Origin: Zhengitettix transpicula
Lineage: Eukaryota; Arthropoda; Insecta; Orthoptera; Tetrigidae
Assembly (NCBI GenBank): GCA_037074705.1
Contig: CM073591.1
Span: forward strand, 7,811,587-7,875,586
Reading direction: 5' to 3'
Length of the DNA stretch: 64,000 nt
Part shown: piece after piece, positions 44,701 to 55,400 of the stretch
Position numbering within the stretch: the first letter of the stretch is position 1
How the letters are laid out: each line of letters starts with the position of its first letter
Translations under genes and position numbers: made by a program
Notes under the pieces: model-generated
Databases searched by the model: none
Seen by the model: only the letters and a program-made list of their open reading frames with translations
What the model was told of the DNA's origin: nothing

Positions 44701-47700
44701 AATGGTAAATTGCTAATAAAGGGTAAAAAGTGTCAGATTTCGTTACTTTCGTTTCATTCGTTTCAATCATTTCAATCATTTCGTTAGCCATTTATTGTAA
44801 CTGTATTTGTTTAATTGTAACATTTTGTTCCGTTTCCTTATCAACCCAGTAAAGACCCTGAGGGTACAGAGTCCAATTATTTAAAATGTATCTAAGTTAA
44901 ATAAAATTGTTTTGATTCTATAAAATTTCATCAGATTTGTGTAAAATGGGCTTAATAAATGAAAGTTGTGGGTTTAAATTGGTAGTTTTATTTTATTTTA
45001 TGTATTACATAAAATGGCTACCACAACGTGGGGCAAGTTTCAATAACCAAAAATTTATTTATAGTGTTTATTATAATATATTGTATTAATGTCTGACATG
45101 TTTTTCATCGTTAATAAGGGATCACGGTTGAGGTTCCAGTGCACTAAATCTCAACAACCTCTCTTTTGTTCCCTTGTTGTTTCTTCATCACGTGGTTTTT
45201 CGGTTTGCTTTTGAGTTGGTCACCGCACAGTTTGAATTATCCTGATGATAGAAACGTGAGATTGTAGAAACGTGAGACAGAGACAGGATACATGAGGGTC
45301 TTCCACCTTGTGATAACTTCCCTTTAATAACAACAGAGGAACGCATAGTATGGTGGGCTGCAGGATCAAGACCAAGGGAGTGAAGCGGTAACGAAAACCC
45401 TAGGTGGAGTTTAAGGATCCTTCTGCTAATTCCGTGGTCAAAGAACGCAGATATTTCATTCAGAGTCTCTTTCATTTTTTTTACTACGACCTTCAAGGAG
45501 AATGGAGGTCAGGGTTTCGTTGTGCGGACGCAGCGGCGTCGACGAGGTTTAGTTGGCCGTTGGCCGAATCTTCCAAAGAAAACTGTTTACATCTTTTGAC
45601 TTGATCTCGTGTGTCCGACTATGGTGGTTCTGGAGAGTTGAGTCTCTCAAAACTGCCCGTAAGTGACTTGGCTTAAGGGGAACTTTAATTTAGATTTCAT
45701 GGCTTAACATCAAGCCAAAAGAAACGCAAAGGAACAGGATAACACGTTTCAGGAGTTCTCTTGCTCCTTTGACTATGATATGATGCCAAGAGGACGTAAT
45801 CGCTGAACGGATTTTTGGATCTCTCAAAATCCAGATTTATTATTAGGATTAATAGTGACTTCAGGTGTTCGTCTCAGAAATTTATGTTAATCTTATTTCC
45901 ACAGAAGGACGCTGGCTCCTTCTCTGTGCGCGTGTCCGGCAACGTGCTGCAACCCAACATGGTGGCTGAAATCTGCGACGTCGGTCAACGTAAGTAACTG
46001 CTTGTAGTTATGGGGGTTACTGGATGGACTGGGAACTGAAAAATGGTTATAGACAAGGAGATGGTTGTGCGGCTCCACATTCTTTGACGGTCCGTATGCT
46101 GTGTTCTCAGCGACGGATTCGTGCAGCTGCGTCTCGTCCACGATTCAGCCAAAGACTGACGCGTCCTCCGCCTCCTTCGACTGGAAGAAGCTTCCTCTCT
46201 ACGCCGCGTCAGGGCTGCGCGTCTGCACCAGCTTCCAGTGGCCCGTCACGGTACGTCACTTGTCTGTCTGTTGTGCCTAGTTGGGACATTGACTGATCGA
46301 TTCTCCATCTGGCAGGACTCAGTGGGCGTCGCGAAGTCCGAGACCGAGTCTGCGTCTCGATTCCGAAGCCACTACGTGGTCTTTGTCCTGGACACGGGCG
46401 ACAGCATCGCGGACAAAGACTTTCTGAAGATCAAAGAGATCTTCATTAACGAAACCAAGAATCTCAAGGACAGTGACACATTCTCCGTTGTAAACTATGA
46501 CAAAAAAGCGAAGGTGAGTGGATCACAGGTTGACTGAACGTAAATTTCAAGAGACGGTTGACTGACTGGTTCCGTTTCAGGTCTGGAAGCACGGAATGGA
46601 TGATACTTTTTCAGGCGAGAGGGACAACGTACTAAAAGCCGTCCTTCACGTGGAGTCCTTGACCAAGGGTGCGTAGTAAGTGTATTTAGATGAGGGGATG
46701 GGAGGCTGTAGATAAACTTTTGGTAAAAAAGGCAGGTTGTAGGCCAAGGCTCTTCACTGGTGGCGGGGCTGTCGCGGGCTCTTCACCTCGTTCTGAGGGC
46801 GAATGCGACAAATCATGCCTGTGGAGGCACGGCCGCGGTGGTGCTGCTCACCGGCTGGTCACCTTCAGGTGGTGACGCCGACATCCGCCGCGCAGTCCAC
46901 TGGCTGACGCACTTGAACGAGCGTGCGCAGGCGTCGGTGTTCATTGTGGGCGTGGGTGATACCGTGAACACTTGCGCGCTGCAGGAGTTGGCCGCGGCCA
47001 ACGCTGGTTGGGCGACGCAGGTGCGAACCCTGCAGCCGATGAACAGCCTCGTCCAACAAGCCAGAATTGCTAAGCAGCAGGTGGCGCCTGTCCCGCAGGT
47101 TAGTGATGGTCACGCATAAAGTCAAGATCACCATGAATAATTACCAATAAGTAAAATACTGTCGCTAGAAACGAATTAAAGATTTGATTCCAAGACAATT
47201 GAGGACTCAAATAAAAATTTGATGCCATCCTGTGTTTGTGGCAGTACGTGGAGCCGACCATCTACAACCTGACCGTGGACTCGCGAGTAGAGATGAGGTA
47301 CGCCATCACCGTCATCACCAGCAAGGTTTACAACAGTGCCAACCACTCACAGGAGGTGGTCTTCTCCTCCATCCTCCCGGACAAGGCCTACGTCTCCGGC
47401 TTTACCATGTGAGTGTAGATCGGCCTCTCCTCACAAGCTCACAAATGGTCTGATATTAGTTGACGCCATTTGTGTTGGTCGCAGCGAGGTCGACGGCAAG
47501 ATCTACGAGAGTGAGGTCGTAAAACGAGGGACCCAACCAGTATCGACGCCTACCAGCTCCCAGAGCGCAAAAGTGGACACCAGGTAAGTTGTGGAACAGG
47601 TTAGTCTTCGTCGTCCTTGAAGGTTAGAGCTCAATCCTTCGCCCATTCTCAGCGCCCGCGATTCCAACGTCATCCTCATCTCCCTCATCCTGGCGGCCCG

Positions 47701-50476
47701 TGGAGAGATAATCTTCACACTCACATACGAGGAACTCCTTATGAAGGAAAACGGCTTCTACACCTTGAGGCTCAACGTAGATCCTCGCCAGGTTCGTGAA
47801 ACTTGTCTCCGTCAGCTACTGTCAGCGTCATTGTCAACCTCTTATCTCTTTCATCTCAGGTAGTGGAGAACTTGCTGGTGGCAGTACGCATCAAGGATAC
47901 TGCGCCTATAACCTCCCTCAAGTACCAGCGTCCTACCAGCACAAACGGTATGTCCGGATAATTCTGTCTTGCCAACCGAGGGATCGCTAAATGTCCGATT
48001 TATTACAGCTCACGAGGTCGACTTTGGGATGTACCTTCCCGAGTTTGACATCGATATACATTGGAAGCCCGACAACATGGATCAGCAGCGGATGTTGAAA
48101 GACGGCAGCCGTCAGTTGGTGGTTCGCTTTCAGTTGGATCGGCGTCTTCAGCAGATGATCCTTATTACACGCGAGGGCTACTTCCTGCACTTCTTCTCTC
48201 CCGTGGGCCTCGCTCCCATAAGGAAGCACGTTGTGTTCACACTTGACGTCAGTGGCTCCATGGACGGGCGTAAGATACAGCAGATGAAGGAAGCATTTTC
48301 CGTCATCCTGAATGATCTTCTTCCCACTGACACATTCTCACTTATTCAGTTCGAATCCAGAGTCAAGGTACGCGTTATTTTTTCGCTTTGGGCATGTCTC
48401 AATTCTGTAACAAAAATACGTCAGTTTTGTGTCATAGGTTTGGTCCGAGGGGAGTCAATGCCAGGACCTCGCCGCGAGGACCAACACCAAGATCGCGTCC
48501 TTGAGCGACAGAGATGACGCCAAAGCCTGCGTCGCCCAAATGCGCGCCAGTGGAAGTGAGCCTCGCCTTTCACGACCGCGGACGGGAGGGTAGTTTTACT
48601 TATTTATGACGGTCAGTGACTCGTTCTTCTTGTTACACAGGCACCAACCTCATCGATGCTCTCGACCACAGCGTCCTGTCGGCGAAGACGCAACAAGCAC
48701 TGGGGGCCGAGGCCATCATCATCGCGCTCACCGACGGTCAGCCTGACGGGGGCAGTAACGCCGTGCTGAAGCACTTCAAGGGCCGCGGCTTTAACGGCGC
48801 GATGCTGTTCTGTCTTGCTCTGGGCGACGACGCCAACTTCGCGTTGCTGCAGGAGCTGTCTGCCATGACGGGCGCCTTCGCGAGGAAGATCTACGTTGCC
48901 AAAGACACGGTGCCGCAGCTGCGCAACTTTTACAAGGCCATCGCCAGCGTCGTCCTCAGCAACATCAAATTCTCCTATGAGGGCGCTGCCGTCAGTAGTC
49001 ATTTCCATTTTTGTTAGTAGTTAGTATTTAACTCCAGTTAGTATCTGGGAATAATCACCATAGGACGGGGTTGACAACCAAAAATGTGGATGTAGAAATA
49101 CTGGTTTAGATTGGGGTGTCTAAGTGACATAAGCCCTGGCGGTGAAGTTGAATCCCAGGTGGGTTTGGTAAAGGTTAAATTATACTAGTATAATGTTATT
49201 AATTCATTTCCGTATTCAAATAAGTGTATACTCGTGTGATACGAATACATTAACGAGAGTCCGTCTGTGGGAAGGAAAGTTTTCTAGGATGACTGTCCGA
49301 TGACTTTTTCATGTTTTTACTGTAGGACACGACGGACACAAAATTCAGGATGTTCATCAACGGTACCGACATCGTGGTGGCGGGGAAAGTATCCCCAGGA
49401 CAACAAGACTTGGTAACTACTTTCGACAGTACCCAAGGTTCGGGCGTTTTGGGAAAGGGCATCCCCAAGATCGTGAGAGCGGACTTTGATAACGTTGACA
49501 GACTGCGGGCGTTCCTCAAGGTGAAGCAGCAGCTGAAAAAGGATCGCGCCGCCGCCCTCAGAACGGCCCTCCAGGTCTGCAAAACCAAACCACTTGGTCG
49601 ATGATTTTAAATCAGTATTGGGAGATGTCAATATTTTAAGGGGACGTTGGTTTGCAGTACAAGTTCCTGACTCCGCTGACTTCGCTGGTGGTGAACAAGC
49701 CCGGAGGCTCGACCGCCGTCGACGTCACGCCCGTTATATTTAAGGAAACCACTGGTAAGCTCTCACAACTTCCCACTATTTCGTCCTCACCAACTCTAGT
49801 AACCGACCGCCTGTCCGTCCTTTACAGGAGGAACAGAACCACCACCACCGCAACCGAACCGTGAGTATTCCTCTGCCAAACTATCGTACAGACTCGTACA
49901 GGAGTGACGTTGTTCATGTTCCTGTATTTCTCGCTGCAGTCTGCGACGTCTACAACGCGACGGCTCCCTCTGCCGATGTCATCAACGTGCCTTTCAACAA
50001 CGGTGAGTTCACAACCATCAGCGAGACACAGACTAATTATACACATGATGAACGTTGTCACCTCGTTTCAGAATACACCTTGACGGACTTGGTGTGGTCC
50101 TGGAGCGACCTCAACGTGCTCGCGCAGGCTGAGGTATGTGAACATCGGACTTTGGTCTGATCGAGTCCATTGAGGGCTTTCATGTTGTGTTGTGACAGGG
50201 CGACAGCAACGTCGCGTTCGGCCCCTGCTGGACCTCGCAGCTGGAGACGGGCCACTGCAGACATCTCATCCACTGCGTGCTGCCCGTCTTCTTGAACAAC
50301 CGCTCCAGGTTCGAGGCTGACCGCTGCACTCTGCGCGAAGGGTGAGTCCACTCGACGGCGTCCCTCAAGACTTGCCCGCCGAAGGTTTTTTCTGTACTAA
50401 AATTCTGAGCTTCTTTTGCAGTCTTGACGGCGTCTGCTGCCCTGACAGTCTGGTTCCGATGCTTCTGCCTCAGTGA
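41738..50476 (+). CDS. Gene B: secreted ITIH-like protein with two VIT-vWA modules and C-terminal CLIP-like domain
   Basis: The gene has 21 coding exons and a predicted product of 1120 residues. The signal peptide is 1-20. VIT-like module 1 spans about 21-200, with [14 protein letters not shown] and [17 protein letters not shown]. vWA 1 at about 253-448 has a broken metal site (D260-T-G-D-S264; T366-G-W-S). VIT 2 is about 449-582. vWA 2 (about 684-887) is introduced by [10 protein letters not shown], as in ITIH proteins, and has an intact MIDAS, DVSGS at 691-695, with T801-D-G-Q-P. The ITIH-type segment [17 protein letters not shown] starts at 971. A proline-rich linker is near 1003-1013. The CLIP-like domain has Cys 1065, 1075, 1081, 1098, 1108 and 1109, ending VCCP. 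The product is inferred to act outside the cell; the binding partner is unknown. Intron 1 has a GC donor. Intron 2 (3.6 kb) carries a large LTR-containing inverted repeat that is missing from gene C. Confidence 0.85.
42740..44375. repeat. Large inverted repeat in intron 2 of gene B
   Basis: The left arm (about 42740-43150) and right arm (about 43920-44375) are imperfect reverse complements. They share ATTACATGTTCGCCAAAAC, GTGTACCAACCACTCAAGG and GGCCTTGAATTAGATGAAA. The loop is about 770 bp. The right arm contains the first about 350 bp of the LTR at 44023-45009, so the left arm is an inverted fragment of the same LTR plus its flank. Confidence 0.75.
44023..45009 (+). mobile_element. Probable solo LTR
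   Basis: It starts TGTAATAACC and ends TGTATTACA, giving TGTAATA/TATTACA terminal inverted repeats. Inside are a TATA-like ATATAAATAAG at 44400-44410 and an AATAAA near 44715. Just after the right end comes TGGCTACCACAACGTGGGGC, which resembles the primer-binding region of LTR retrotransposons. No gag or pol frame follows, so it is a solo LTR or a heavily deleted element. Confidence 0.5.
45010..45284. other. Intron 2 of gene B, homologous to intron 2 of gene C
   Basis: From about 45085 the sequence (TCTGACAT, TTTCATCGTTAAT, AGGGATCA) aligns with 52534-52700 in gene C. This marks the right limit of the insertion specific to B. Confidence 0.55.
45285..45600 (+). mobile_element. Ancient diverged FB copy in intron 2 of gene B
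   Basis: GGATACATGAGGGTCTTCCA, GATAACTTCCCTTTAATAAC and GTTTAAGGATCCTTCTGC are diverged matches to the FB head and body. The equivalent sequence occupies the same place in intron 2 of gene C, so the insertion predates the B/C duplication. Confidence 0.5.
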
Positions 50477-50830
50477 CGTCTCGAAATAAAACCCCGAAAT
50501 AAAACCCCTTATTATGAAAAATCCACATATTCGCCTTACCCTATTCCGCCCCTTTCCTTGTATATTGTTTGTCCAGTGGAGGTTTCCTTTCAGTTTATGT
50601 TTTCCTTATGTTTCATCATTTTTCTTCCTCTCAAATGGCCTTAACCATGTTAAATAAAATCTCTCAATTATATTGTAACTACTTTAATAAATTGCAATTG
50701 GAAGTTTACATGCTTCCTACTGAAATATAAATATTGATTTATCACTTGATTTAGTCCACTAGCCCGAGGGATTACAACGTGACCATAGGTAAAAAGTAAT
50801 AAAACAGGAACTAAGACATTAAAATTACCT
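50477..50830 (+). terminator. Conserved 3' UTR/flank of gene B with poly(A) signals
   Basis: Two AATAAA words lie within 40 bp of the stop (near 50486 and 50501). A further one at 50686-50691 is in the block conserved with gene A. Which is used cannot be told. Confidence 0.6.
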
Positions 50831-51302
50831 GCAGAACCACGGAAAGTGAAGGGTAGTGGTCTGCATTACTGATGTTCCTCTTCAACAGTTCTTATTGTTT
50901 GGCCGATGTATTTTTGGCCGCAGGAGGAAATTTACTATCTTTATTATTACAATATATATTGCGGAATATTACAATATATATTGGTGTGTACCATCAAGTG
51001 TCAAAGTTCTTTTAATCCACCACAATAAACTAGCAAAGCAGCCAATATTTCGGAAATATTATTGATTTAGATTTAACCGTTAAAATGTCATTTCAATACA
51101 ACGTTTCGTACATAATTCTGGGAATTTTCAGACAATAAACTTAATATCATATCTGAAATTTTTATTAACATTTTTAGTAGTAAAGTTAAGCTTTGGCATT
51201 GAGGTTTTCTGCAAGTTCTTAAGAAATGCAAGTCGTAAACATTTAACTCAACAAAATTATTAATCGTAATTTAGTTCATCAGATCTTATTTACGTAATAT
51301 CC
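50831..51302. other. Short intergenic region between B and C
   Basis: Contains two TTACAATATATATTG palindrome-type motifs near 50946 and 50969. Otherwise AT-rich with no recognised feature. Confidence 0.5.
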
Positions 51303-51378
51303 CAGTTATGTCAGGTTTTATCTTGGAGAAGGTTATCGCGCTAGGGGTCAAGCTTCGTGCTCGCAGTCAGTCGCCGTC
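51303..51378 (+). promoter_or_regulatory. Conserved 5' flank / probable core promoter of gene C
   Basis: Same block as upstream of A and B (CAGTTATGTCAGGTTTTATC, GGAGAAGGTTATCGCGCTAG), slightly shortened. TCAGTC at 51367-51372 is 12 nt before the ATG. Confidence 0.45.
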
Positions 51379-52366
51379 ATGCTGGCCGCAGTGGTGGTGG
51401 TGGTGCTGGTGCTGATGACGTGCGACGTCGCGTGGACGCAGAAGGTGTCTGTGGAGACGCTGGTGCTCGGTGACGACACGGCCAGGACCACGATACAGAT
51501 CAGGATCCGCAACGACCTGAAGCTGGCGCACAGGGCGAGCCTCTCGCTGACGCTGCCCGACGAGGCCGTCACCTTGGGGGTCTCCGCGAAGCTGCCGTTC
51601 TCGGAAGAGGTCGTGGCCAAGGCTGCGGAGGATGACGGAGACGCGCGACGGGCTTTCTCGGACGCCGTCGCCGCGGGGAAGATGGCGGTCCTCGCCGACG
51701 TCAGGCACGTTCTTCCTCGTTGAACCTCCTCAAGGACTCTCCTCATCGTGTCCGTCGCTCACAACTGGCTTGTTTGTGTGCAGGAGCACGTGCGACAAGT
51801 CCGTCGACATGGACATCAACGTTCCGGCTCGGAATCTGCTCACCCTCAAGATCGTCTACAACGAGTCCCTCGCCACTCCCGAGGTGTGCGTCCCCGATCT
51901 GCGACTGAACCTGAACAGAGGACCAGCCTTCATAGTAAGTGAGCCTTTCAGCATCGTCGTTCTCGGGTTCGGACTGTTAACATAACTAAGAATCGCCACT
52001 CAAAAGCAAACTAAAAACGACGGTAAACGCGACGACAGAGCGGAAAAGCTGAGAAAGAGCAACGTCACAATAAGAATCATAGTCATAGTTGAGATTGTAC
52101 TATGAAAACTAAGAATATCTATGATCCCTTGTAACTGTCAAAAACCATTTGACTAACAATATAAATGACTTAGAAATGTAATTATAAAGTTTACTCCAGA
52201 ATAATACATACACGACGTTTCGTCCTCCTCTAGGAAACCTTCAGGTATGGTAGAATTAAAGTATTTTGTATACGATCGAGGAGGCAAGCTTTATACAACC
52301 TTGCTCTTTGTACCTAATATGAAGACTATACCGAATGCAATATGTACATATATATATTGTAATATT

Positions 52367-52408
<42 letters not shown>

Positions 52409-55400
52409 AATATTTGTATATATATATATATATATTGTAATATTTGTATATATATATATATATTGTAATATTTGTATATATATATATATATATTGTAATA
52501 TTTGTATATATATATATATATATATATTGTAACAATCTCTGACATTTATTTCATCGTTAATGAGGGATCATGAAATTGGTTGAGGGTCAAGGGCAAACTA
52601 ATACAATTAATCTCAACAAAGAGCATGATCAATAACTGTTTGACTAAAGTCAAACTTTTTCCCTTGTTGTTTCCTCATCACGAGGGTTTCCGGTTTGCTT
52701 TTGAGTTGGTCACCTCACAGCTTGAATCAACCTGATGAAAGAAACGTGAGACAGAGACAGGGTACATGAGGGACTTCCACCTTTTGATAACTTCCCTTTA
52801 ATAACAGACGGACGCATTGTATGGTGGGATGCAAGACCAAGACCAAGGTAACCAGGGAGTAACGGCATCCCTCGCGTCTGTAGCTTCAGGGTTCAGAATG
52901 GAGATCAGGGTTACGTAGTGTGGACGCAGCAGCACGCGAGTTCATGCGTCGACGAGGTTTAGTTGGCAGATGGCCGACTCTTCCAATGAAATCTGTTTAC
53001 TTCATTTGACTTGATCTCGTATGTCCGACGTTGGTGGTTCTGGAATGTTGAGTCTCTCAAAACTGCCCGTAAGTGACTGGGCTTAAGGGGAACTTTAATT
53101 TAGATTCCATGGATTAGCATCAAGGACAAAAGAAACGCAAAGGAACATGACAACACGTTTCAGGAGTTCTCTTGCTCCTATGACTATGATATGATGCCAA
53201 GTATCAATCTGTAAGAGGACGTGATCGACGAATGGATTTTTGGATCTCTCAAAATACAGATTTATTATTAGGATTAAGTGACGTCACGTGGTCGTCTGAA
53301 AAAATTTATTTTAATCGTATTTCCACAGAAGGACGCTGGCTCTTTCTCAGTGCGCGTGTCCGGCAACGTGCTGCAACCCAACATGGTGGCTGAAATCTGC
53401 GACGTCGGTCAACGTAAGTAAATGCTTGTAGTTGCGGGATGGACTGGGAACTGAAAAATGGTTATAGACAAGGAGATGGTTGTGCGGTTCCACATTCTTT
53501 GACGGTCCGCATGTTGTGTTCTCAGCGTCGGATTCGTGCAGCTGCGTCTCGTCCACGATTCAGCCAAAGATTGACGCGTCCTCCGCCTCCTTCGTCTGGG
53601 AGAAGCTTCCTCTCTACGCCACATCAGGGCTGCGCGTCTGCACCAGCTTCCAGTGGCCCGTCACGGTAGGTCACGTGTCTGTCTGTCGTGTCTAGTTGGG
53701 ACATTGACTGATCGATTCTCCATCTGGCAGGACTCTGTGGGCGTCGCGGAATCCACTACCGAGTCTGCGTCTCGATTCCGAAGCCACTACGTGGTCTTCG
53801 TCCTGGACACGGGCGATAGCATCGCGGACAAAGACTTGCTGAAGATCAAAGAGATCTTCATTAACGAAACGAAGAATCTCAAGGACAGTGACACATTCTC
53901 CGTTGTAAACTATGACAAAAAAGCGAAGGTGAGAGGTTCACAGGTTGAATGAACGTAAATTTCAAGAGACGGTTGACTGACTGGTTCTGTTTCAGGTCTG
54001 GAAGCACGGAATGGAGGATACTTTTTCAGGCGAGATGGACAACGTACTAAAAGCCGTCCACCACGTGAAGTCCATGACCAAGGGTGCGTAGTAAGTGTAT
54101 TTAGATGAGGGGATGGGAGGCTGTAGATAAACTTTTGGAAAAAAAGGCAGGTTTCAGGCCAAGGCTCTTCACTGGTGGCGGGGCTGTCGCGGGCTCTTCA
54201 CCTCGTTCTGAGGGTAAATGAGACAAATCAGACCTATGGAGGCACGGCCGCGGTGGTGCTGGTCACGGGCTGGTCACCTTCAGATGGTGACGCCGACATC
54301 CGCCGCGCCGTCCACTGGCTGACGCGCTTGAACGAGCGTGCGCAGGCGTCGGTGTTCATCGTGGGCGTGGGTGATACCGTGAACATGTGCGCGCTGCAGG
54401 AGTTAGCCGCGGCCAACGGTGGTTGGGCGACGCAGGTGCGAACCCTCCAGCCGCTGAACAGCCTCGTCGAACAGGCCAGACTTCCAAAGCAGCCGGTGCC
54501 ACCTTTCCCGCAGGTTAGTGATGGGCACACACCAAGCCAAGATCACCATGAATAATTAACAATATCTAATAAACTCATTCTTGTAACGTATTAACGACTC
54601 GATTGCAAGACAATGAGAACGCGAATACAAGTTTGATGCCTTCATGTGTGTGTTGCAGTACGTGGAGCCGACCATCTACAACCTGACCGTACACACGAGG
54701 GTGGAGATGAGGTACGCCATCACCGTCATCACCAGCAAGGTTTACAACAGTGCCAACTACTCACAGGAGGTGGTCTTCTTTTCCATCCTCCCGGACAAGG
54801 CCTACGTCTCCGACTTTACCATGTGAGTGTAGATCGGCCTTTTTATATAGACACATACATGCCCAGATATTAGTTGACGACACTTGTGTTGGTTGCAGCG
54901 AGGCCGATGGCAAGGTCTACGAGAACGAAGTCGTAGAGCGAGGAACCCAACCAGTATCGACGCCTACCAGCTCCCAGAGCGCTAAAGTGGACACCAGGTA
55001 AGTTGTGCCACAGGTTAGTCATCGTCATCCTGTAGGGCGTTGCCTCATTCCGTCACTTATTCCCAGCGCCCGCGATTCTAACGTCATCCTCATCTCCCTC
55101 AACATGGCGGCCCGTGGAGAGATCATCTTCACACTCACGTACGAGGAACTCCTTGAGAAGGAGAACGGCTTCTACACCTTGAGGCTCAACGTAGATCCTC
55201 GTCAGGTTCGTGGAACTTATCTCCGCCAGCTAGTCTCAGCGTCACTGTCAACTACTTATCTCTTTCATTTCAGGTAGTGGAGAATTTGCTGGTTGCAGTA
55301 CGTATCAAGGATTTTGCACCCATCACCTACCTCAAATACCTGAGGCCTTCAAGCACAGGTGGTAAGTCCTGATAATTTTTTTTGCCAACCGGCGGAACAC

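Larger units (their letters stand above)
41738..50476 (+). other. Exon map of gene B
   Basis: Coding exons: 41738-42063, 42143-42293, 45905-45989, 46111-46250, 46316-46513, 46581-46668, 46743-47098, 47245-47408, 47485-47583, 47653-47791, 47860-47947, 48009-48367, 48438-48555, 48641-48990, 49326-49574, 49658-49754, 49828-49860, 49940-50002, 50072-50133, 50199-50341, 50422-50476. Phases equal those of gene A. Exons 13, 15 and 17 are longer than in A by 3, 3 and 6 nt. The total is 3363 nt with the stop. Intron 1 is GC-AG (donor at 42064-42065). Confidence 0.85.

Noticed and set aside
44023..45100. Full LTR retrotransposon in intron 2 of gene B
   Set aside because: No gag, protease or polymerase frame follows the LTR-like sequence and no second direct LTR was found, so only a solo LTR is claimed.
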